From assembly GCF_030865425.1 (NCBI RefSeq), contig NZ_JAVFCB010000005.1, positions 29,974-93,973 on the forward strand: 64,000 bases of DNA, read 5' to 3'. Source of the stretch: Microbacterium capsulatum (GTDB lineage Bacteria > Actinomycetota > Actinomycetes > Actinomycetales > Microbacteriaceae). The notes under the pieces were generated by a model that saw only the letters and a program-made list of their open reading frames with translations, was not told where the DNA came from and ran no database searches. A program made the position numbers and the translations under genes. Shown here piece by piece: positions 9,306-18,529 of this stretch; position 1 is the stretch's first letter, and every line of letters begins with the position of its first letter.

Positions 9306-10499
9306 GTGGCTAAGGCCAAGTTCGAGCGGACCAAGCCGCACGTGAACATCGGAACGATCGGTCACGTCGACCACGGCAAGACCACGCTCACCGCAGCGAT
9401 CTCGAAGGTGCTCGCGGAGAAGTACCCGTCCGACGTCAACGTCGTTCGTGACTTCTCGTCGATCGACTCCGCTCCCGAGGAGCGTCAGCGCGGTATCACG
9501 ATCAACATCTCGCACGTCGAGTACGAGACCCCGAAGCGTCACTACGCTCACGTCGACGCCCCGGGTCACGCCGACTACATCAAGAACATGATCACCGGTG
9601 CCGCTCAGATGGACGGCGCGATCCTCGTGGTCGCCGCCACCGACGGCATGATGGCGCAGACGAAGGAGCACATCCTCCTCGCCAAGCAGGTCGGCGTGCC
9701 GTACCTGCTCGTCGCGCTGAACAAGTCCGACATGGTCGACGACGAGGAGATCCTCGAGCTCGTCGAGATGGAGGTCCGCGAGCAGCTGTCGAAGAACGAC
9801 TTCGACGGCGACAACGTGCCGGTCGTGCGCGTCTCCGGCCTGAAGGCTCTCGAGGGCGACGCCAAGTGGGTCGACTCCATCGTCGAGCTCATGGACGCCG
9901 TCGACGAGAACATCCCGGACCCGATCCGCGACCGCGACAAGCCGTTCCTGATGCCGATCGAGGACGTCTTCACGATCACCGGTCGTGGCACCGTCGTCAC
10001 GGGCCGCGCCGAGCGTGGCACTCTGGCCATCAACTCCGAGGTCGAGATCGTGGGTCTGCGCCCGACGCAGAAGACGACCGTCACCGGTATCGAGATGTTC
10101 CACAAGCAGCTCGACGAGGCCTGGGCCGGCGAGAACTGCGGTCTTCTCCTCCGCGGCACCAAGCGCGAGGACGTGGAGCGCGGCCAGGTCGTCGTGAAGC
10201 CGGGCTCGATCACTCCGCACACGGAGTTCGAGGGCACCGCCTACATCCTGAACAAGGACGAGGGTGGCCGTCACAACCCCTTCTACACGAACTACCGCCC
10301 GCAGTTCTACTTCCGCACCACGGACGTCACCGGCGTCATCTCGCTGCCCGAGGGCACCGAGATGGTCATGCCCGGCGACACCACGGACATGAAGGTCGAC
10401 CTCATCCAGCCGATCGCCATGGAAGAGGGCCTCGGCTTCGCGATCCGTGAGGGTGGCCGCACCGTCGGCGCCGGCACGGTGACCAAGATCATCAAGTAA
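9306..10499 (+). CDS. tuf: Elongation factor Tu
   Basis: The 397-aa GTPase delivers aminoacyl-tRNA to the ribosome. The G1 motif GHVDHGKT is at residues 19-26, DAPGHADY is switch II, and NKSDMVD is the NKxD motif. The C-terminus has [13 protein letters not shown], the kirromycin-site region. GTG 9306 follows TGAGGAGGA, a strong ribosome-binding site. It is the last gene of the str operon and ends in the terminator at 10516-10547. Confidence 0.99.
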   Translation: MAKAKFERTKPHVNIGTIGHVDHGKTTLTAAISKVLAEKYPSDVNVVRDFSSIDSAPEERQRGITINISHVEYETPKRHYAHVDAPGHADYIKNMITGAAQMDGAILVVAATDGMMAQTKEHILLAKQVGVPYLLVALNKSDMVDDEEILELVEMEVREQLSKNDFDGDNVPVVRVSGLKALEGDAKWVDSIVELMDAVDENIPDPIRDRDKPFLMPIEDVFTITGRGTVVTGRAERGTLAINSEVEIVGLRPTQKTTVTGIEMFHKQLDEAWAGENCGLLLRGTKREDVERGQVVVKPGSITPHTEFEGTAYILNKDEGGRHNPFYTNYRPQFYFRTTDVTGVISLPEGTEMVMPGDTTDMKVDLIQPIAMEEGLGFAIREGGRTVGAGTVTKIIK

Positions 10500-10515
10500 G
10501 CACCTGCTTCCTCGC

Positions 10516-10547
10516 AGAGGGGTCGGACCTTCGGGGCCGGCCCCTCT
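10516..10547 (+). terminator. Terminator after tuf
   Basis: An 11-bp stem with one G-U pair (10516-10526 with 10537-10547) closes a 10-nt loop and is followed by GTCGTT. It lies 17 nt after the tuf stop codon and closes the str operon. Confidence 0.75.
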
Positions 10548-10550
10548 GTC

Positions 10551-10620
10551 GTTCCCGGATCCGGATCCGCCGCGTTCCCGGATCCGGGTCCGCCGTCGTT
10601 CCCGGACCCGCCGTCGTTCT
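10551..10620. repeat. Degenerate GGATCCG-rich tandem repeat
   Basis: About 70 bp made of three to four degenerate units of CGTTCCCGGA plus TCCGGGTCCGCC-like sequence, between the tuf terminator and the first family A palindrome. The unit length varies (roughly 14-22 bp). No coding or promoter signal is visible. Confidence 0.6.
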
Positions 10621-10631
10621 CGTCACCTGTT

Positions 10632-10692
10632 GCTCGCTGGTCGCGACACGCCCTCATTCCGGCGGAATGGCGACGATTCGCGACCAGCGAGC
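10632..10692 (+). repeat. Family A palindromic repeat, copy 1 (forward)
   Basis: A 61-bp element with 15-bp outer arms, GCTCGCTGGTCGCGA and its reverse complement. Inside the arms are the conserved asymmetric blocks CACGCCCTCATT on the left and GGCGACGAT on the right, around a variable centre. In this copy the centre is itself palindromic (ATTCCG-G-CGGAAT). It lies between tuf and the 3' end of the DUF559 gene, 134 nt from that gene's stop, and is inverted relative to copy 2 at 11975. All five copies in the window are exactly 61 bp. Confidence 0.95.
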
Positions 10693-10760
10693 GGCAGAAG
10701 CAGGGCAGGGGACGCAGGGCAGGGGATGGAGGGCGGGCGAGGAGGAGGGCGAGGAGGGCA

Positions 10761-10839
10761 GGCGCGGGGGATCAGCGGCGGCGGGGAGCATCAGCGGGCG
10801 CGGGGGATCAGCGGCGGCGCGGGGGATCAGCGGCGGCGG
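10761..10839. repeat. G-rich tandem repeat running into the DUF559 gene end
   Basis: Three units of GCGGGGGATCAGCGGCGGCG with a shorter interruption, preceded by GGCAGGGGA/GGAGG runs from 10693. The last unit overlaps the stop codon of the minus-strand DUF559 gene. Several runs of four or more G on the plus strand could form G-quadruplexes. Confidence 0.7.
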
Positions 10840-11849
10840 GGAGACCAGCCGGCCTGGCGCAGCGCCGCGCGCACGCGACGTGCGGGCTCTCCCGGGCGGC
10901 GCAGGTGTTCGGCGGTGATCTGCACGACGCGCCACCCGGCGTCCGCGTAGGCCTGGTACTTCTCGATGTCCTTGGCCCACCGTCGCCGATCCGTGCGGTG
11001 GTAGTCGCCCTCGTACTCCACGGCGACCTGGAAGTCCGGGTACGCGATCTCGCTGCATCCGAGGAATGCGCCCCGCGAATACACGTCGACGTCGAGCGCG
11101 GGGGCGGGCAGCCCGGTGCCGGTCGTCAGCGCGAGGCGCAGCTCGGTCTCCCTGGGCGAGGCGGATCCGATGCGGATCAGCGTGCGCGCCTCCCGAAGCC
11201 GCACGACTCCGAGCCGGCGCCCCGCCCGGATCACCGCGTCCAGGTCGTCGAACGTGGCGAGCGGAGCACCCAACACGCGACCGTCGGGGCCCGGAACCCG
11301 CGGGACCCGCACGATCGCGTCACCGACCGCGACGAGCTCGTCGATGCTCAGCCGACCGGCGAGCGAGGCCCACGTCGCGGCCGGAGTCGCGACCGCTACT
11401 CCGGAGAGCCGCATGACCGGCTCGAGCCTCGGCAGGGACTGATGCCCGCGGACGCGCGGCCCTCGGGGCGCCCGGCCCGGTGCGGGCATCGCGGCCTCCA
11501 CGAGGACCCGCTCCGACGGGGGCCTGGTGGGGCTGCCCGCCATCGGGAACGCCCGGGCCGGCAGCGGGATCCCGTGGTGTACCGCCGCCGTCGAATGGCT
11601 GAGATGCACGTCCTCCGGCAGTGCGAGCGCATAGGCGTGGGAGAGGACCCGCACCGCCGCGGCCAGCGGATCGCGGAACGGATCCGCGTCGTCCTCGTTC
11701 TCTTCCGACGAGCCGGTCATCCGAACGCCGCGGAACGGGATCAGCAGCTCCGGCCTGCGCAGCTGGCGCGGCGACATCCCGGCCGCGCGTGCTTCGGTCG
11801 TCGTGAACGCGGAACCGAGTTCGAGGGGGAGAGGGGAGGAGGGGCGCAT
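10827..11849 (-). CDS. AbiEi-like / DUF559 endonuclease-fold protein (family A associated)
   Basis: The 340-aa product has an N-terminal winged-helix-like segment (residues about 13-40, FTTTEARAAGMSPRQLRR) as in AbiEi-type proteins. Its C-terminal domain resembles DUF559/Vsr-like restriction-fold domains: YPDFQVAVEYEGDYH, a downstream Asp-Lys pair (AKDIEKYQ) and GWRVVQITAE. By family analogy these acidic residues would form a metal-dependent nuclease site; activity here is inferred. ATG 11849 was preferred over a longer frame to 11909 because the family N-terminus starts here, though the ribosome-binding site is weak. The gene is bracketed by inverted family A palindromes and separates the str and S10 operons. 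No toxin partner gene is adjacent, so an ordinary toxin-antitoxin pair is unlikely. Confidence 0.85.
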   Translation of the reverse strand: MRPSSPLPLELGSAFTTTEARAAGMSPRQLRRPELLIPFRGVRMTGSSEENEDDADPFRDPLAAAVRVLSHAYALALPEDVHLSHSTAAVHHGIPLPARAFPMAGSPTRPPSERVLVEAAMPAPGRAPRGPRVRGHQSLPRLEPVMRLSGVAVATPAATWASLAGRLSIDELVAVGDAIVRVPRVPGPDGRVLGAPLATFDDLDAVIRAGRRLGVVRLREARTLIRIGSASPRETELRLALTTGTGLPAPALDVDVYSRGAFLGCSEIAYPDFQVAVEYEGDYHRTDRRRWAKDIEKYQAYADAGWRVVQITAEHLRRPGEPARRVRAALRQAGWSPRRR

Positions 11850-11974
11850 GCCGCCAGGATCCCCGCCCGCAGGCTCCCTCGGGGCGCCGCGGCCGCATCC
11901 CGTGCACAAGGCCGTGTGTCGCGCACCGGTGCAGGATCAAGATCCGCCCTCGTCCGGTCCCCCCTCCCACCCCT

Positions 11975-12035
11975 GCTCGCTGGTCGCGAATCGTCGCCAA
12001 ACGGGCGAAATGAGGGCGTGTCGCGACCAGCGAGC
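11975..12035 (-). repeat. Family A palindromic repeat, copy 2 (reverse)
   Basis: A 61-bp copy in the opposite orientation to copy 1, lying 125 nt upstream of the DUF559 start codon. The outer 15-bp arms are intact; the centre reads differently from copy 1. Together copies 1 and 2 enclose the nuclease-like gene in a unit of 1404 bp. The surrounding sequence 11850-12102 is otherwise C-rich then G-rich and shows no gene. Confidence 0.95.
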
Positions 12036-12102
12036 GGAGAGGGACGGGCGGAGGGGGAGGAGGGTGTTCGGGGACTTCACAGGAGGCGCGACACGCCCGG
12101 GT

Positions 12103-12132
12103 TTGCAGAAGTGAAATCCGGCATGGCAAAAT
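12103..12132 (+). promoter_or_regulatory. Possible S10 operon promoter
   Basis: TTGCAG at 12103-12108 and CAAAAT at 12127-12132 are 18 nt apart, in the most AT-rich part of the stretch before rpsJ. The leader to rpsJ would be about 345 nt. The rest of 12133-12485 has no gene that I can support; it contains the short repeat at 12336-12360 and could hold leader structure for S10 operon control. Confidence 0.45.
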
Positions 12133-12335
12133 GGACAGGTTCCACATTCCGGCGTGCGTTCCGACGTGCGCCGGATCACTGCCAGGGCAGTGCACAGACG
12201 GCGTGCTTCACGCAGGGATCTGGGCCGCGGGCAGCAGAACAGACAACCGACACCTCTTCACCGAGGCCCTGCCATGTGCGGGGGTCGGCTTCCGCGAGTC
12301 GTGAGGCTCCGGGCTGACAGCAGAACAGTGGTGCG

Positions 12336-12360
12336 CCCCTTCGACAGGCTCAGGGAACGG
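12336..12360. repeat. Short interspersed CCCTTCGACAGGCTCAGGG element
   Basis: A 25-bp imperfect palindrome of a type often seen between actinobacterial genes. A variant lies in the loop of the hairpin at 9146-9195 (9164-9181). Its position in the S10 leader may simply be an insertion point. Confidence 0.6.
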
Positions 12361-12485
12361 ATCCCCGGATCCGCGACGCGAGCCAGGAGGAGGAGTGCGA
12401 AGGCGCAGAACGCGCCGTCGCGCGTCCAATGCCCCCGGATCACCCGGTCCGGGCAGGTACGACGCTTAATGAGAGAGAGCAGACA

Positions 12486-12794
12486 ATGGCGGGACAGAAG
12501 ATCCGCATTCGCCTGAAGTCGTATGACCACGAGGTCATCGACACGTCGGCCCGCAAGATCGTCGACACCGTGACCCGCGCGGGCGCGACCGTCGTCGGCC
12601 CGGTGCCGCTTCCGACCGAGAAGAACGTCGTGTGCGTCATCCGGTCGCCCCACAAGTACAAGGACAGCCGCGAGCACTTCGAGATGCGCACCCACAAGCG
12701 TCTGATCGACATCGTCGACCCGACGCCGAAGGCCGTGGACTCGCTCATGCGTCTCGACCTTCCTGCTGACGTCAACATCGAGATCAAGCTGTAA
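12486..12794 (+). CDS. rpsJ: 30S ribosomal protein S10
   Basis: The 102-aa protein begins [19 protein letters not shown], the classic S10 start, and ends in NIEIKL. S10 is part of the 30S head and also serves as NusE in antitermination. AGAGAGCAGACA precedes the ATG at 12486; an open frame further upstream is not part of the gene. It opens the S10 operon, with rplC 10 nt downstream. Confidence 0.99.
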   Translation: MAGQKIRIRLKSYDHEVIDTSARKIVDTVTRAGATVVGPVPLPTEKNVVCVIRSPHKYKDSREHFEMRTHKRLIDIVDPTPKAVDSLMRLDLPADVNIEIKL

Positions 12795-12804
12795 GGGGAT
12801 CACG

Positions 12805-13464
12805 ATGGTCGACATCAACGCAAAGATTTCCAAGGGCCTGCTCGGCACCAAGCTCGGCATGACCCAGGTCTGGAACGAGAACGGCAAGCTGATCCCGGTC
12901 ACCGTGATCGAGCTGGCCCCGAACGTGGTCACCCAGATCCGCACCCCTGAGAAGGACGGCTACAACGCCGTGCAGATCGCGGCCGGTCAGATCGACCCGC
13001 GCAAGGTCACGCAGCCCCTCGTCAAGCACTTCGAGGCCGCGGGTGTCACCCCGCGTCGTCACGTCACCGAGATCCGCACCGCGGACGCCGGCGACTACAC
13101 CCTGGGCCAGGAGCTCACGGTCGACGGCACCTTCGAGGCCGGTCAGCTGGTCGACGTCGTCGGCACCAGCAAGGGCAAGGGCTTCGCCGGTGTCATGAAG
13201 CGCCACAACTTCAAGGGCGTCTCGGCGTCCCACGGTGCGCACCGCAACCACCGCAAGCCCGGCTCGATCGGTGCTTCCTCGACCCCGAGCCGTGTCTTCA
13301 AGGGCATGCGCATGGCCGGTCGCATGGGTGGCGAGCGCGTGACCGTTCTCAACCTCACGGTGCACGCCGTCGACGCCGAGAAGGGTCTGCTGCTCGTCAA
13401 GGGCGCCGTCCCCGGCGCGCGCGGTCGCATCGTCTACGTCCGCAACGCAGTGAAGGGTGCCTGA
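12805..13464 (+). CDS. rplC: 50S ribosomal protein L3
   Basis: The 219-aa product shows [14 protein letters not shown] at the N-terminus and the extended loop [15 protein letters not shown] that reaches the peptidyl transferase centre. L3 is an early 23S assembly protein. The ATG at 12805 follows GGGGATCACG. Rest of operon: rplD begins 5 nt after its stop. Confidence 0.99.
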   Translation: MVDINAKISKGLLGTKLGMTQVWNENGKLIPVTVIELAPNVVTQIRTPEKDGYNAVQIAAGQIDPRKVTQPLVKHFEAAGVTPRRHVTEIRTADAGDYTLGQELTVDGTFEAGQLVDVVGTSKGKGFAGVMKRHNFKGVSASHGAHRNHRKPGSIGASSTPSRVFKGMRMAGRMGGERVTVLNLTVHAVDAEKGLLLVKGAVPGARGRIVYVRNAVKGA

Positions 13465-13469
13465 GTCTC

Positions 13470-14126
13470 ATGGCTGACACGACTCTCACGCTCGACGTTT
13501 TCGCCGGCGGCAAGAAGACCGGTTCGGTCGACGCGCCCGCCGCGATCTTCGACGTCAAGACCAACGTTCCGCTGATCCACCAGGTCGTCGTGGCGCAGCT
13601 CGCCGCGGCTCGCCAGGGCACCCACTCGACCAAGCGTCGCGGTGAGGTCTCCGGCGCCGGCCGCAAGCCCTTCAAGCAGAAGGGCACGGGTAACGCCCGT
13701 CAGGGCTCGATCCGCGCGCCGCACATGACCGGCGGTGGCATCGTCCACGGCCCGAAGCCGCGCGACTACTCGCAGCGCACCCCCAAGAAGATGATCGCGG
13801 CCGCCCTCGCCGGCGCGCTGAGCGACCGCTTCCGCGGCGAGCGTCTGCACGTCGTCGAGTCCTTCGGGATCGAGGGCAAGCCGTCCACCAAGACGGCCGC
13901 CGCCTACCTGAAGGCGCTCCCGGGCAAGAACGTCCTCGTGGTCATCGACCGCGGCGACGACCTCAGCGCCCTGAGCGTCCGCAACCTGGGCGGTGTGCAC
14001 GTGCTGTACTTCGACCAGCTGAACGCCTACGACGTGGTCAACTCCGACGACATCGTCTTCACCAAGGCGGCCTTCGACGCGTTCGTCGCGCTGAAGTCCG
14101 GCGCAACCGAGGAGGTCTCGGCATGA
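13470..14126 (+). CDS. rplD: 50S ribosomal protein L4
   Basis: The 218-aa protein has the long exit-tunnel loop ([24 protein letters not shown] region) and the LVVIDRGDD segment. L4 lines the nascent-chain tunnel, and in some bacteria represses the S10 operon; nothing here shows that regulation directly. Its stop overlaps the rplW start by 4 nt, indicating translational coupling. Confidence 0.99.
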   Translation: MADTTLTLDVFAGGKKTGSVDAPAAIFDVKTNVPLIHQVVVAQLAAARQGTHSTKRRGEVSGAGRKPFKQKGTGNARQGSIRAPHMTGGGIVHGPKPRDYSQRTPKKMIAAALAGALSDRFRGERLHVVESFGIEGKPSTKTAAAYLKALPGKNVLVVIDRGDDLSALSVRNLGGVHVLYFDQLNAYDVVNSDDIVFTKAAFDAFVALKSGATEEVSA

Positions 14127-14440
14127 GCGACAACATCCTCGCCGCGGCTGCCAACAAGGACCCGCGCGACATCATCCTGAAGCCCGTCGTCTCCGAGAAG
14201 AGCTACGGCCTGATCGATGAGGGCAAGTACACCTTCCTGGTGGACCCGCGCGCCTCCAAGACCGAGATCAAGCTCGCCATCGAGAAGATCTTCGACGTCA
14301 AGGTCGCGGCCGTCAACACGATCAACCGCGTCGGCAAGGCTCGTCGCACCCGCTTCGGCACCGGCAAGCGCAAGGACACCAAGCGCGCCATCGTCACCCT
14401 GAAGTCGGGCACCATCGACATCTTCACGGCAGTGAACTGA
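14123..14440 (+). CDS. rplW: 50S ribosomal protein L23
   Basis: The 105-aa product contains [19 protein letters not shown] and the [11 protein letters not shown] strand. L23 sits at the tunnel exit, where trigger factor and SRP dock. The N-terminal 14 residues ([15 protein letters not shown]) extend beyond the E. coli form. ATG overlaps the rplD stop (ATGA). Confidence 0.99.
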   Translation: MSDNILAAAANKDPRDIILKPVVSEKSYGLIDEGKYTFLVDPRASKTEIKLAIEKIFDVKVAAVNTINRVGKARRTRFGTGKRKDTKRAIVTLKSGTIDIFTAVN

Positions 14441-14460
14441 CCGGGGGATAAGGACAGAAC

Positions 14461-15300
14461 ATGGCTATTCGCAAGTACAAGCCCACGACCCCGGGTCGCC
14501 GCGGCTCGTCGGTGGCCGACTTCGCCGAGATCACCCGATCGACGCCGGAGAAGTCGCTGCTGCGTCCGCTCAGCAAGACCGGTGGCCGCAACAACCAGGG
14601 CCGCATCACCACCCGCCACATCGGCGGTGGCCACAAGCGTCAGTACCGTCTCATCGACTTCCGTCGCAATGACAAGGACGGCATCGACGCCAAGGTCGCT
14701 CACATCGAGTACGACCCCAACCGCACGGCGCGCATCGCGCTCCTGCACTACTTCGACGGCGAGAAGCGCTACATCATCGCGCCGAACAAGCTGAAGCAGG
14801 GCGACATCGTCGAGTCCGGTGCGGGCGCCGACATCAAGCCGGGCAACAACCTGCCGCTGAAGAACATCCCGACGGGTACCGTCATCCACGCCATCGAGCT
14901 CCGTCCCGGCGGCGGCGCGAAGATGGCCCGCTCGGCCGGCGCCTCCGTGCGTCTGGTCGCGAAGGACGGCCCCTACGCTCAGCTGCGTCTGCCCTCGGGC
15001 GAGATCCGCAACGTCGACGCGCGCTGCCGTGCGACGATCGGCGAGGTCGGCAACGCCGAGCAGTCGAACATCAACTGGGGCAAGGCCGGCCGCAAGCGCT
15101 GGAAGGGCGTCCGCCCGACCGTCCGCGGTGTCGCCATGAACCCGGTCGACCACCCGCACGGTGGTGGTGAGGGCAAGACGTCCGGTGGACGTCACCCCGT
15201 CACCCCCTGGGGCCAGGCTGAGGGACGCACCCGTCACGCCAACAAGGAAAGCGACAAGTACATCGTGCGTCGCCGTAACGCTGGCAAGAAGCGCAAGTAG
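14461..15300 (+). CDS. rplB: 50S ribosomal protein L2
   Basis: At 279 aa this is full-length L2. The conserved C-terminal [18 protein letters not shown] loop near the peptidyl transferase centre is intact, with the functionally important His in HPHGGG. L2 is needed for subunit association. GGGGATAAGGAC precedes the ATG. It lies 20 nt after rplW and 12 nt before rpsS. Confidence 0.99.
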   Translation: MAIRKYKPTTPGRRGSSVADFAEITRSTPEKSLLRPLSKTGGRNNQGRITTRHIGGGHKRQYRLIDFRRNDKDGIDAKVAHIEYDPNRTARIALLHYFDGEKRYIIAPNKLKQGDIVESGAGADIKPGNNLPLKNIPTGTVIHAIELRPGGGAKMARSAGASVRLVAKDGPYAQLRLPSGEIRNVDARCRATIGEVGNAEQSNINWGKAGRKRWKGVRPTVRGVAMNPVDHPHGGGEGKTSGGRHPVTPWGQAEGRTRHANKESDKYIVRRRNAGKKRK

Positions 15301-15312
15301 GAGTAAGAGAAG

Positions 15313-15594
15313 ATGCCTCGCAGTCTTAAGAAGGGCCCCTTCGTCGACGAGCACCTGCTTCGCAAGGTGATCGTTCAGAACGATGCCGGTACCAAGAACG
15401 TCATCAAGACCTGGTCGCGCCGGTCGATGATCATCCCCGCCATGCTGGGACACACCATCGCCGTGCACGACGGACGCAAGCACATCCCCGTGTTCGTGTC
15501 CGAGACCATGGTCGGCCACAAGCTGGGCGAGTTCGCGCCCACCCGCACCTTCCGCGGCCACGTGAAGGACGACAAGAAGGGCCGTCGCCGCTAA
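15313..15594 (+). CDS. rpsS: 30S ribosomal protein S19
   Basis: The 93-aa protein begins [16 protein letters not shown] and has the [20 protein letters not shown] core. S19 forms a head complex with S13 near the A site. AGGAGTAAGAGA upstream is the ribosome-binding site. The position between rplB and rplV is the standard S10 operon order. Confidence 0.99.
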   Translation: MPRSLKKGPFVDEHLLRKVIVQNDAGTKNVIKTWSRRSMIIPAMLGHTIAVHDGRKHIPVFVSETMVGHKLGEFAPTRTFRGHVKDDKKGRRR

Positions 15595-15615
15595 GGCGAC
15601 TGAGAGGAGAGAGAA

Positions 15616-15996
15616 ATGGTGGAGTCCATCGCACGCGTGCGACACATCCGCGTGACCCCTCAGAAGGCTCGTCGTGTCGTCGCTCTCATCAAGGGCAAGC
15701 AGGCCGAAGAGGCCCTCGCCATCCTGAAGTTCGCGCAGCAGAGCGCCTCCGAGCCGATCTACAAGCTCGTGCACTCCGCGATGGCGAACGCTCAGGTCAA
15801 GGCCGATCGTGACGGTGAGTACCTGAACGACCAGGACCTGTACGTGAAGAACGCCTTCGTGGACGAGGGGACGACGCTGAAGCGTTTCCAGCCCCGCGCC
15901 CAGGGCCGCGCGTTCCAGATCAAGAAGCGCACGAGCCACATCACGGTCGTGCTGGCGACCCCCGAGGCCGCCGCGAACGAGAAGGCGAGCAAGTAA
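15616..15996 (+). CDS. rplV: 50S ribosomal protein L22
   Basis: The 126-aa product carries the beta-hairpin that narrows the exit tunnel ([24 protein letters not shown]). Start [20 protein letters not shown] is typical of actinobacteria. AGAGGAGAGAGAA precedes the ATG. The last base of its stop is the first base of the rpsC start, so the two are coupled. Confidence 0.99.
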   Translation: MVESIARVRHIRVTPQKARRVVALIKGKQAEEALAILKFAQQSASEPIYKLVHSAMANAQVKADRDGEYLNDQDLYVKNAFVDEGTTLKRFQPRAQGRAFQIKKRTSHITVVLATPEAAANEKASK

Positions 15997-16751
15997 TGGG
16001 ACAGAAGGTAAACCCGTACGGCTTCCGCCTCGGCATCACCACGGACCACGTGTCCCGGTGGTTCTCTGACTCGACCAAGCCGGGTCAGCGCTACGCCGAC
16101 TACGTGGCCGAGGACATCCGGATCCGCAAGCTCCTGCAGACGCAGCTCGACCGCGCCGGCGTGAGCAACATCGAGATCGAGCGGACCCGCGACCGCGTGC
16201 GTGTGGACATCCACACCGCGCGCCCGGGCATCGTCATCGGCCGCCGCGGCGCCGAGGCCGAGCGCATCCGTGGCGACCTCGAGAAGCTCACGGGCAAGCA
16301 GATCCAGCTGAACATCCTCGAGGTGAAGAACCCCGAGGCCGACGCTCAGCTCGTCGCCCAGGGCATCGCCGAGCAGCTCTCTGCTCGCGTCGCCTTCCGT
16401 CGCGCCATGCGCAAGGGCCTCCAGGGTGCCCAGCGCGCCGGTGCCAAGGGCATCCGAATCCAGGTCTCGGGCCGCCTCGGCGGCGCGGAGATGAGCCGGT
16501 CGGAGTTCTACCGCGAGGGTCGTGTGCCGCTGCACACGCTGCGCGCGAACATCGACTACGGCTTCTACGAGGCCAAGACCACCTTCGGCCGCATCGGCGT
16601 GAAGGTCTGGATCTACAAGGGCGACCTCACCAACAAGGAGCTTGCTCGCGAGCAGGCCAACGCACCGAAGTCCCGTCGTGACGACCGTGGTGGCGACCGT
16701 CGCCGCGGCCCGCGCAACGAGGCTCCCGTCGCAGAAGGAGCGTCTGCCTGA
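15996..16751 (+). CDS. rpsC: 30S ribosomal protein S3
   Basis: The 251-aa product begins [14 protein letters not shown] and contains the KH domain signature [16 protein letters not shown]3 guards mRNA entry and has helicase activity with S4 and S5. The last 40 residues are an Arg/Asp/Gly-rich tail ([14 protein letters not shown]), common in this phylum. It is coupled to rplV and rplP by one-base overlaps. Confidence 0.99.
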   Translation: MGQKVNPYGFRLGITTDHVSRWFSDSTKPGQRYADYVAEDIRIRKLLQTQLDRAGVSNIEIERTRDRVRVDIHTARPGIVIGRRGAEAERIRGDLEKLTGKQIQLNILEVKNPEADAQLVAQGIAEQLSARVAFRRAMRKGLQGAQRAGAKGIRIQVSGRLGGAEMSRSEFYREGRVPLHTLRANIDYGFYEAKTTFGRIGVKVWIYKGDLTNKELAREQANAPKSRRDDRGGDRRRGPRNEAPVAEGASA

Positions 16752-17170
16752 TGCTTATCCCTCGCAAGGTCAAGTACCGCAAGCAGCACCACCCCAAGCG
16801 CGACGGCGCGGCCACCGGCGGCACGAAGGTCTCCTTCGGCGAGTTCGGCATCCAGGCCCTCACGCCCGCTTACGTGACGAACCGTCAGATCGAGTCCGCT
16901 CGTATCGCGATGACCCGTCACATCAAGCGTGGTGGAAAGGTGTGGATCAACATCTACCCCGACCGTCCGCTCACGAAGAAGCCGGCCGAGACCCGCATGG
17001 GTTCCGGTAAGGGTTCCCCCGAGTGGTGGGTCGCCAACGTCAAGCCGGGTCGCGTCCTCTTCGAGGTCGCGGGTGTCAACGAGCAGCTCGCTCGCGAGGC
17101 GCTCACCCGTGCCATTCACAAGCTGCCGCTCAAGGCACGCATCATCAAGCGCGAGGAGGGCGACGCGTAA
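16751..17170 (+). CDS. rplP: 50S ribosomal protein L16
   Basis: The 139-aa protein starts [17 protein letters not shown] and contains [14 protein letters not shown], the region near the A-site tRNA. L16 is a late assembly protein needed for peptidyl transferase function. It overlaps rpsC and rpmC by one base on each side. Confidence 0.99.
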   Translation: MLIPRKVKYRKQHHPKRDGAATGGTKVSFGEFGIQALTPAYVTNRQIESARIAMTRHIKRGGKVWINIYPDRPLTKKPAETRMGSGKGSPEWWVANVKPGRVLFEVAGVNEQLAREALTRAIHKLPLKARIIKREEGDA

Positions 17171-17484
17171 TGGCGATCGGCACCAAGGAGCTCGCAGTTA
17201 ACGAGCTCGACACGTTCGAAGACCAGCGCCTCGTCGAGGAGCTGCGCAAGGCCAAGGAGGAGCTGTTCAACCTCCGTTTCCAGTCGGCCACGGGCCAGCT
17301 GGAGAGCCACGGCCGCATCCGCGCCGTCAAGCGCGACATCGCGCGCCTCTACACCGTCATCCGTGAGCGCGAGCTCGGCATCCGTGCGACGCCGGCTCCG
17401 GTCGAGGCGCCGGTGAAGAAGGCGTCCAAGGCGAAGGCGAAGAAGGCCGATGAGGCTGAGGCGCCGAAGGAGGAGGCCGAGTAA
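17170..17484 (+). CDS. rpmC: 50S ribosomal protein L29 with Lys/Ala/Glu tail
   Basis: The 104-aa product is longer than the usual 60-75 aa. Residues 10 to about 76 are the L29 coiled core ([37 protein letters not shown]). Residues 77-104 form a low-complexity tail of Lys, Ala and Glu. L29 sits at the tunnel exit beside L23. The ATG shares one base with the rplP stop. Confidence 0.97.
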   Translation: MAIGTKELAVNELDTFEDQRLVEELRKAKEELFNLRFQSATGQLESHGRIRAVKRDIARLYTVIRERELGIRATPAPVEAPVKKASKAKAKKADEAEAPKEEAE

Positions 17485-17801
17485 TGGCTGAGAAGAAGGC
17501 TGCTGCCGTCGAGGCAGACGTCGTCTCGCACGATGTGCGCGACGCCGAGGCCCGTGGCTACCGCAAGTCGCGCCGCGGCTACGTCGTCAGCGACAAGATG
17601 GACAAGACCATCGTCGTCGAGGTCGAGGACCGCGTGAAGCACCCGCTGTACGGCAAGGTCATCCGCCGCACGACGAAGGTCAAGGCGCACGACGAGAACA
17701 ACACCGCCGGCATCGGCGACCTCGTCCTCATCAACGAGACCCGCCCGCTGAGCGCCACCAAGCGCTGGCGTCTGGTGGAGATCCTGGAGAAGGCAAAGTG
17801 A
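17484..17801 (+). CDS. rpsQ: 30S ribosomal protein S17 with N-terminal extension
   Basis: The 105-aa protein has the S17 OB fold ([27 protein letters not shown], then [22 protein letters not shown]). About 28 extra residues precede it, starting [15 protein letters not shown]17 binds 16S helices 7 and 11 early in assembly. It overlaps rpmC by one base and rplN by four. Confidence 0.97.
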   Translation: MAEKKAAAVEADVVSHDVRDAEARGYRKSRRGYVVSDKMDKTIVVEVEDRVKHPLYGKVIRRTTKVKAHDENNTAGIGDLVLINETRPLSATKRWRLVEILEKAK

Positions 17802-18166
17802 TCCAGACCGAGTCCCGCCTCAAGGTCGCCGACAACACCGGTGCCAAGGAGCTGCTCACGATCCGCGTCCTCGGTGGCTCCAGCCGCCGTTACGCGGGTC
17901 TGGGCGACACCATCGTCGCCACGGTGAAGGACGCGATCCCCGGTGGAAACGTCAAGAAGGGCGACGTGGTCAAGGCCGTCATCGTCCGCACCGTGAAGCA
18001 GACCCGTCGTCCCGACGGCTCGTACATCAAGTTCGACGAGAATGCCGCCGTGATCCTGAAGAACGACGGGGAGCCCCGCGGCACCCGCATCTTCGGCCCG
18101 GTCGGTCGTGAGCTCCGTGACAAGAAGTTCATGAAGATCGTCTCGCTCGCCCCGGAGGTGCTGTAA
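17798..18166 (+). CDS. rplN: 50S ribosomal protein L14
   Basis: The 122-aa protein starts at GTG 17798 within the rpsQ end (GTGA overlap). [20 protein letters not shown] is the diagnostic L14 start, and the protein ends APEVL. L14 forms an intersubunit bridge and is the docking site of the silencing factor RsfS in the family. rplX follows after 3 nt. Confidence 0.99.
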   Translation: MIQTESRLKVADNTGAKELLTIRVLGGSSRRYAGLGDTIVATVKDAIPGGNVKKGDVVKAVIVRTVKQTRRPDGSYIKFDENAAVILKNDGEPRGTRIFGPVGRELRDKKFMKIVSLAPEVL

Positions 18167-18169
18167 CTC

Positions 18170-18529
18170 ATGGCGAACATCAAGAAGGGCGACCTGGTTC
18201 AGGTCATCTCCGGTCGCACCCAGGCCAAGGGCGGCGACCGCGGGAAGCAGGGCAAGGTCCTCGAGGTCCTCGTCGAGCAGAACCGCGTCATCGTCGAAGG
18301 CGTGAACTACGCCACCAAGCACACCCGCGTCGGCCAGACGCAGCGTGGCACCAAGACGGGCGGCATCGAGACCATCGAGGCTCCCATCCACATCTCGAAC
18401 GTCGCCCTGGTCGACCCCGAGACGAAGAAGCCGACCCGTGTCGGTCACCGCGTCGAGGAGCAGGTCAAGGACGGCGTGAAGCGCACCGTCCGCGTGCGCT
18501 ACGCGAAGAAGAGCGGTAAGGACCTCTGA
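18170..18529 (+). CDS. rplX: 50S ribosomal protein L24
   Basis: The 119-aa product opens with the KOW motif ([28 protein letters not shown]). L24 initiates 50S assembly together with L3. The C-terminal part ([27 protein letters not shown]) is the usual actinobacterial form. It overlaps the rplE start by one base. Confidence 0.99.
   Translation: MANIKKGDLVQVISGRTQAKGGDRGKQGKVLEVLVEQNRVIVEGVNYATKHTRVGQTQRGTKTGGIETIEAPIHISNVALVDPETKKPTRVGHRVEEQVKDGVKRTVRVRYAKKSGKDL

Noticed and set aside
10827..11849. DUF559/AbiEi-like gene as half of an ordinary type IV toxin-antitoxin system
   Set aside because: No AbiEii-like nucleotidyltransferase toxin gene is adjacent; neighbours on both sides are ribosomal operons and repeats. 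The same holds for the gene at 24944.
10632..12035. Units A and B as classical insertion sequences
   Set aside because: No DDE, HUH or serine/tyrosine recombinase motif is present, and no target-site duplication could be recognised by eye next to the outer arms.
12133..12485. Short open frames between the nuclease-like gene and rpsJ
   Set aside because: They have no ribosome-binding sites and Arg/Ser-rich compositions typical of out-of-frame GC-rich DNA; the region is more likely a leader and repeat spacer.
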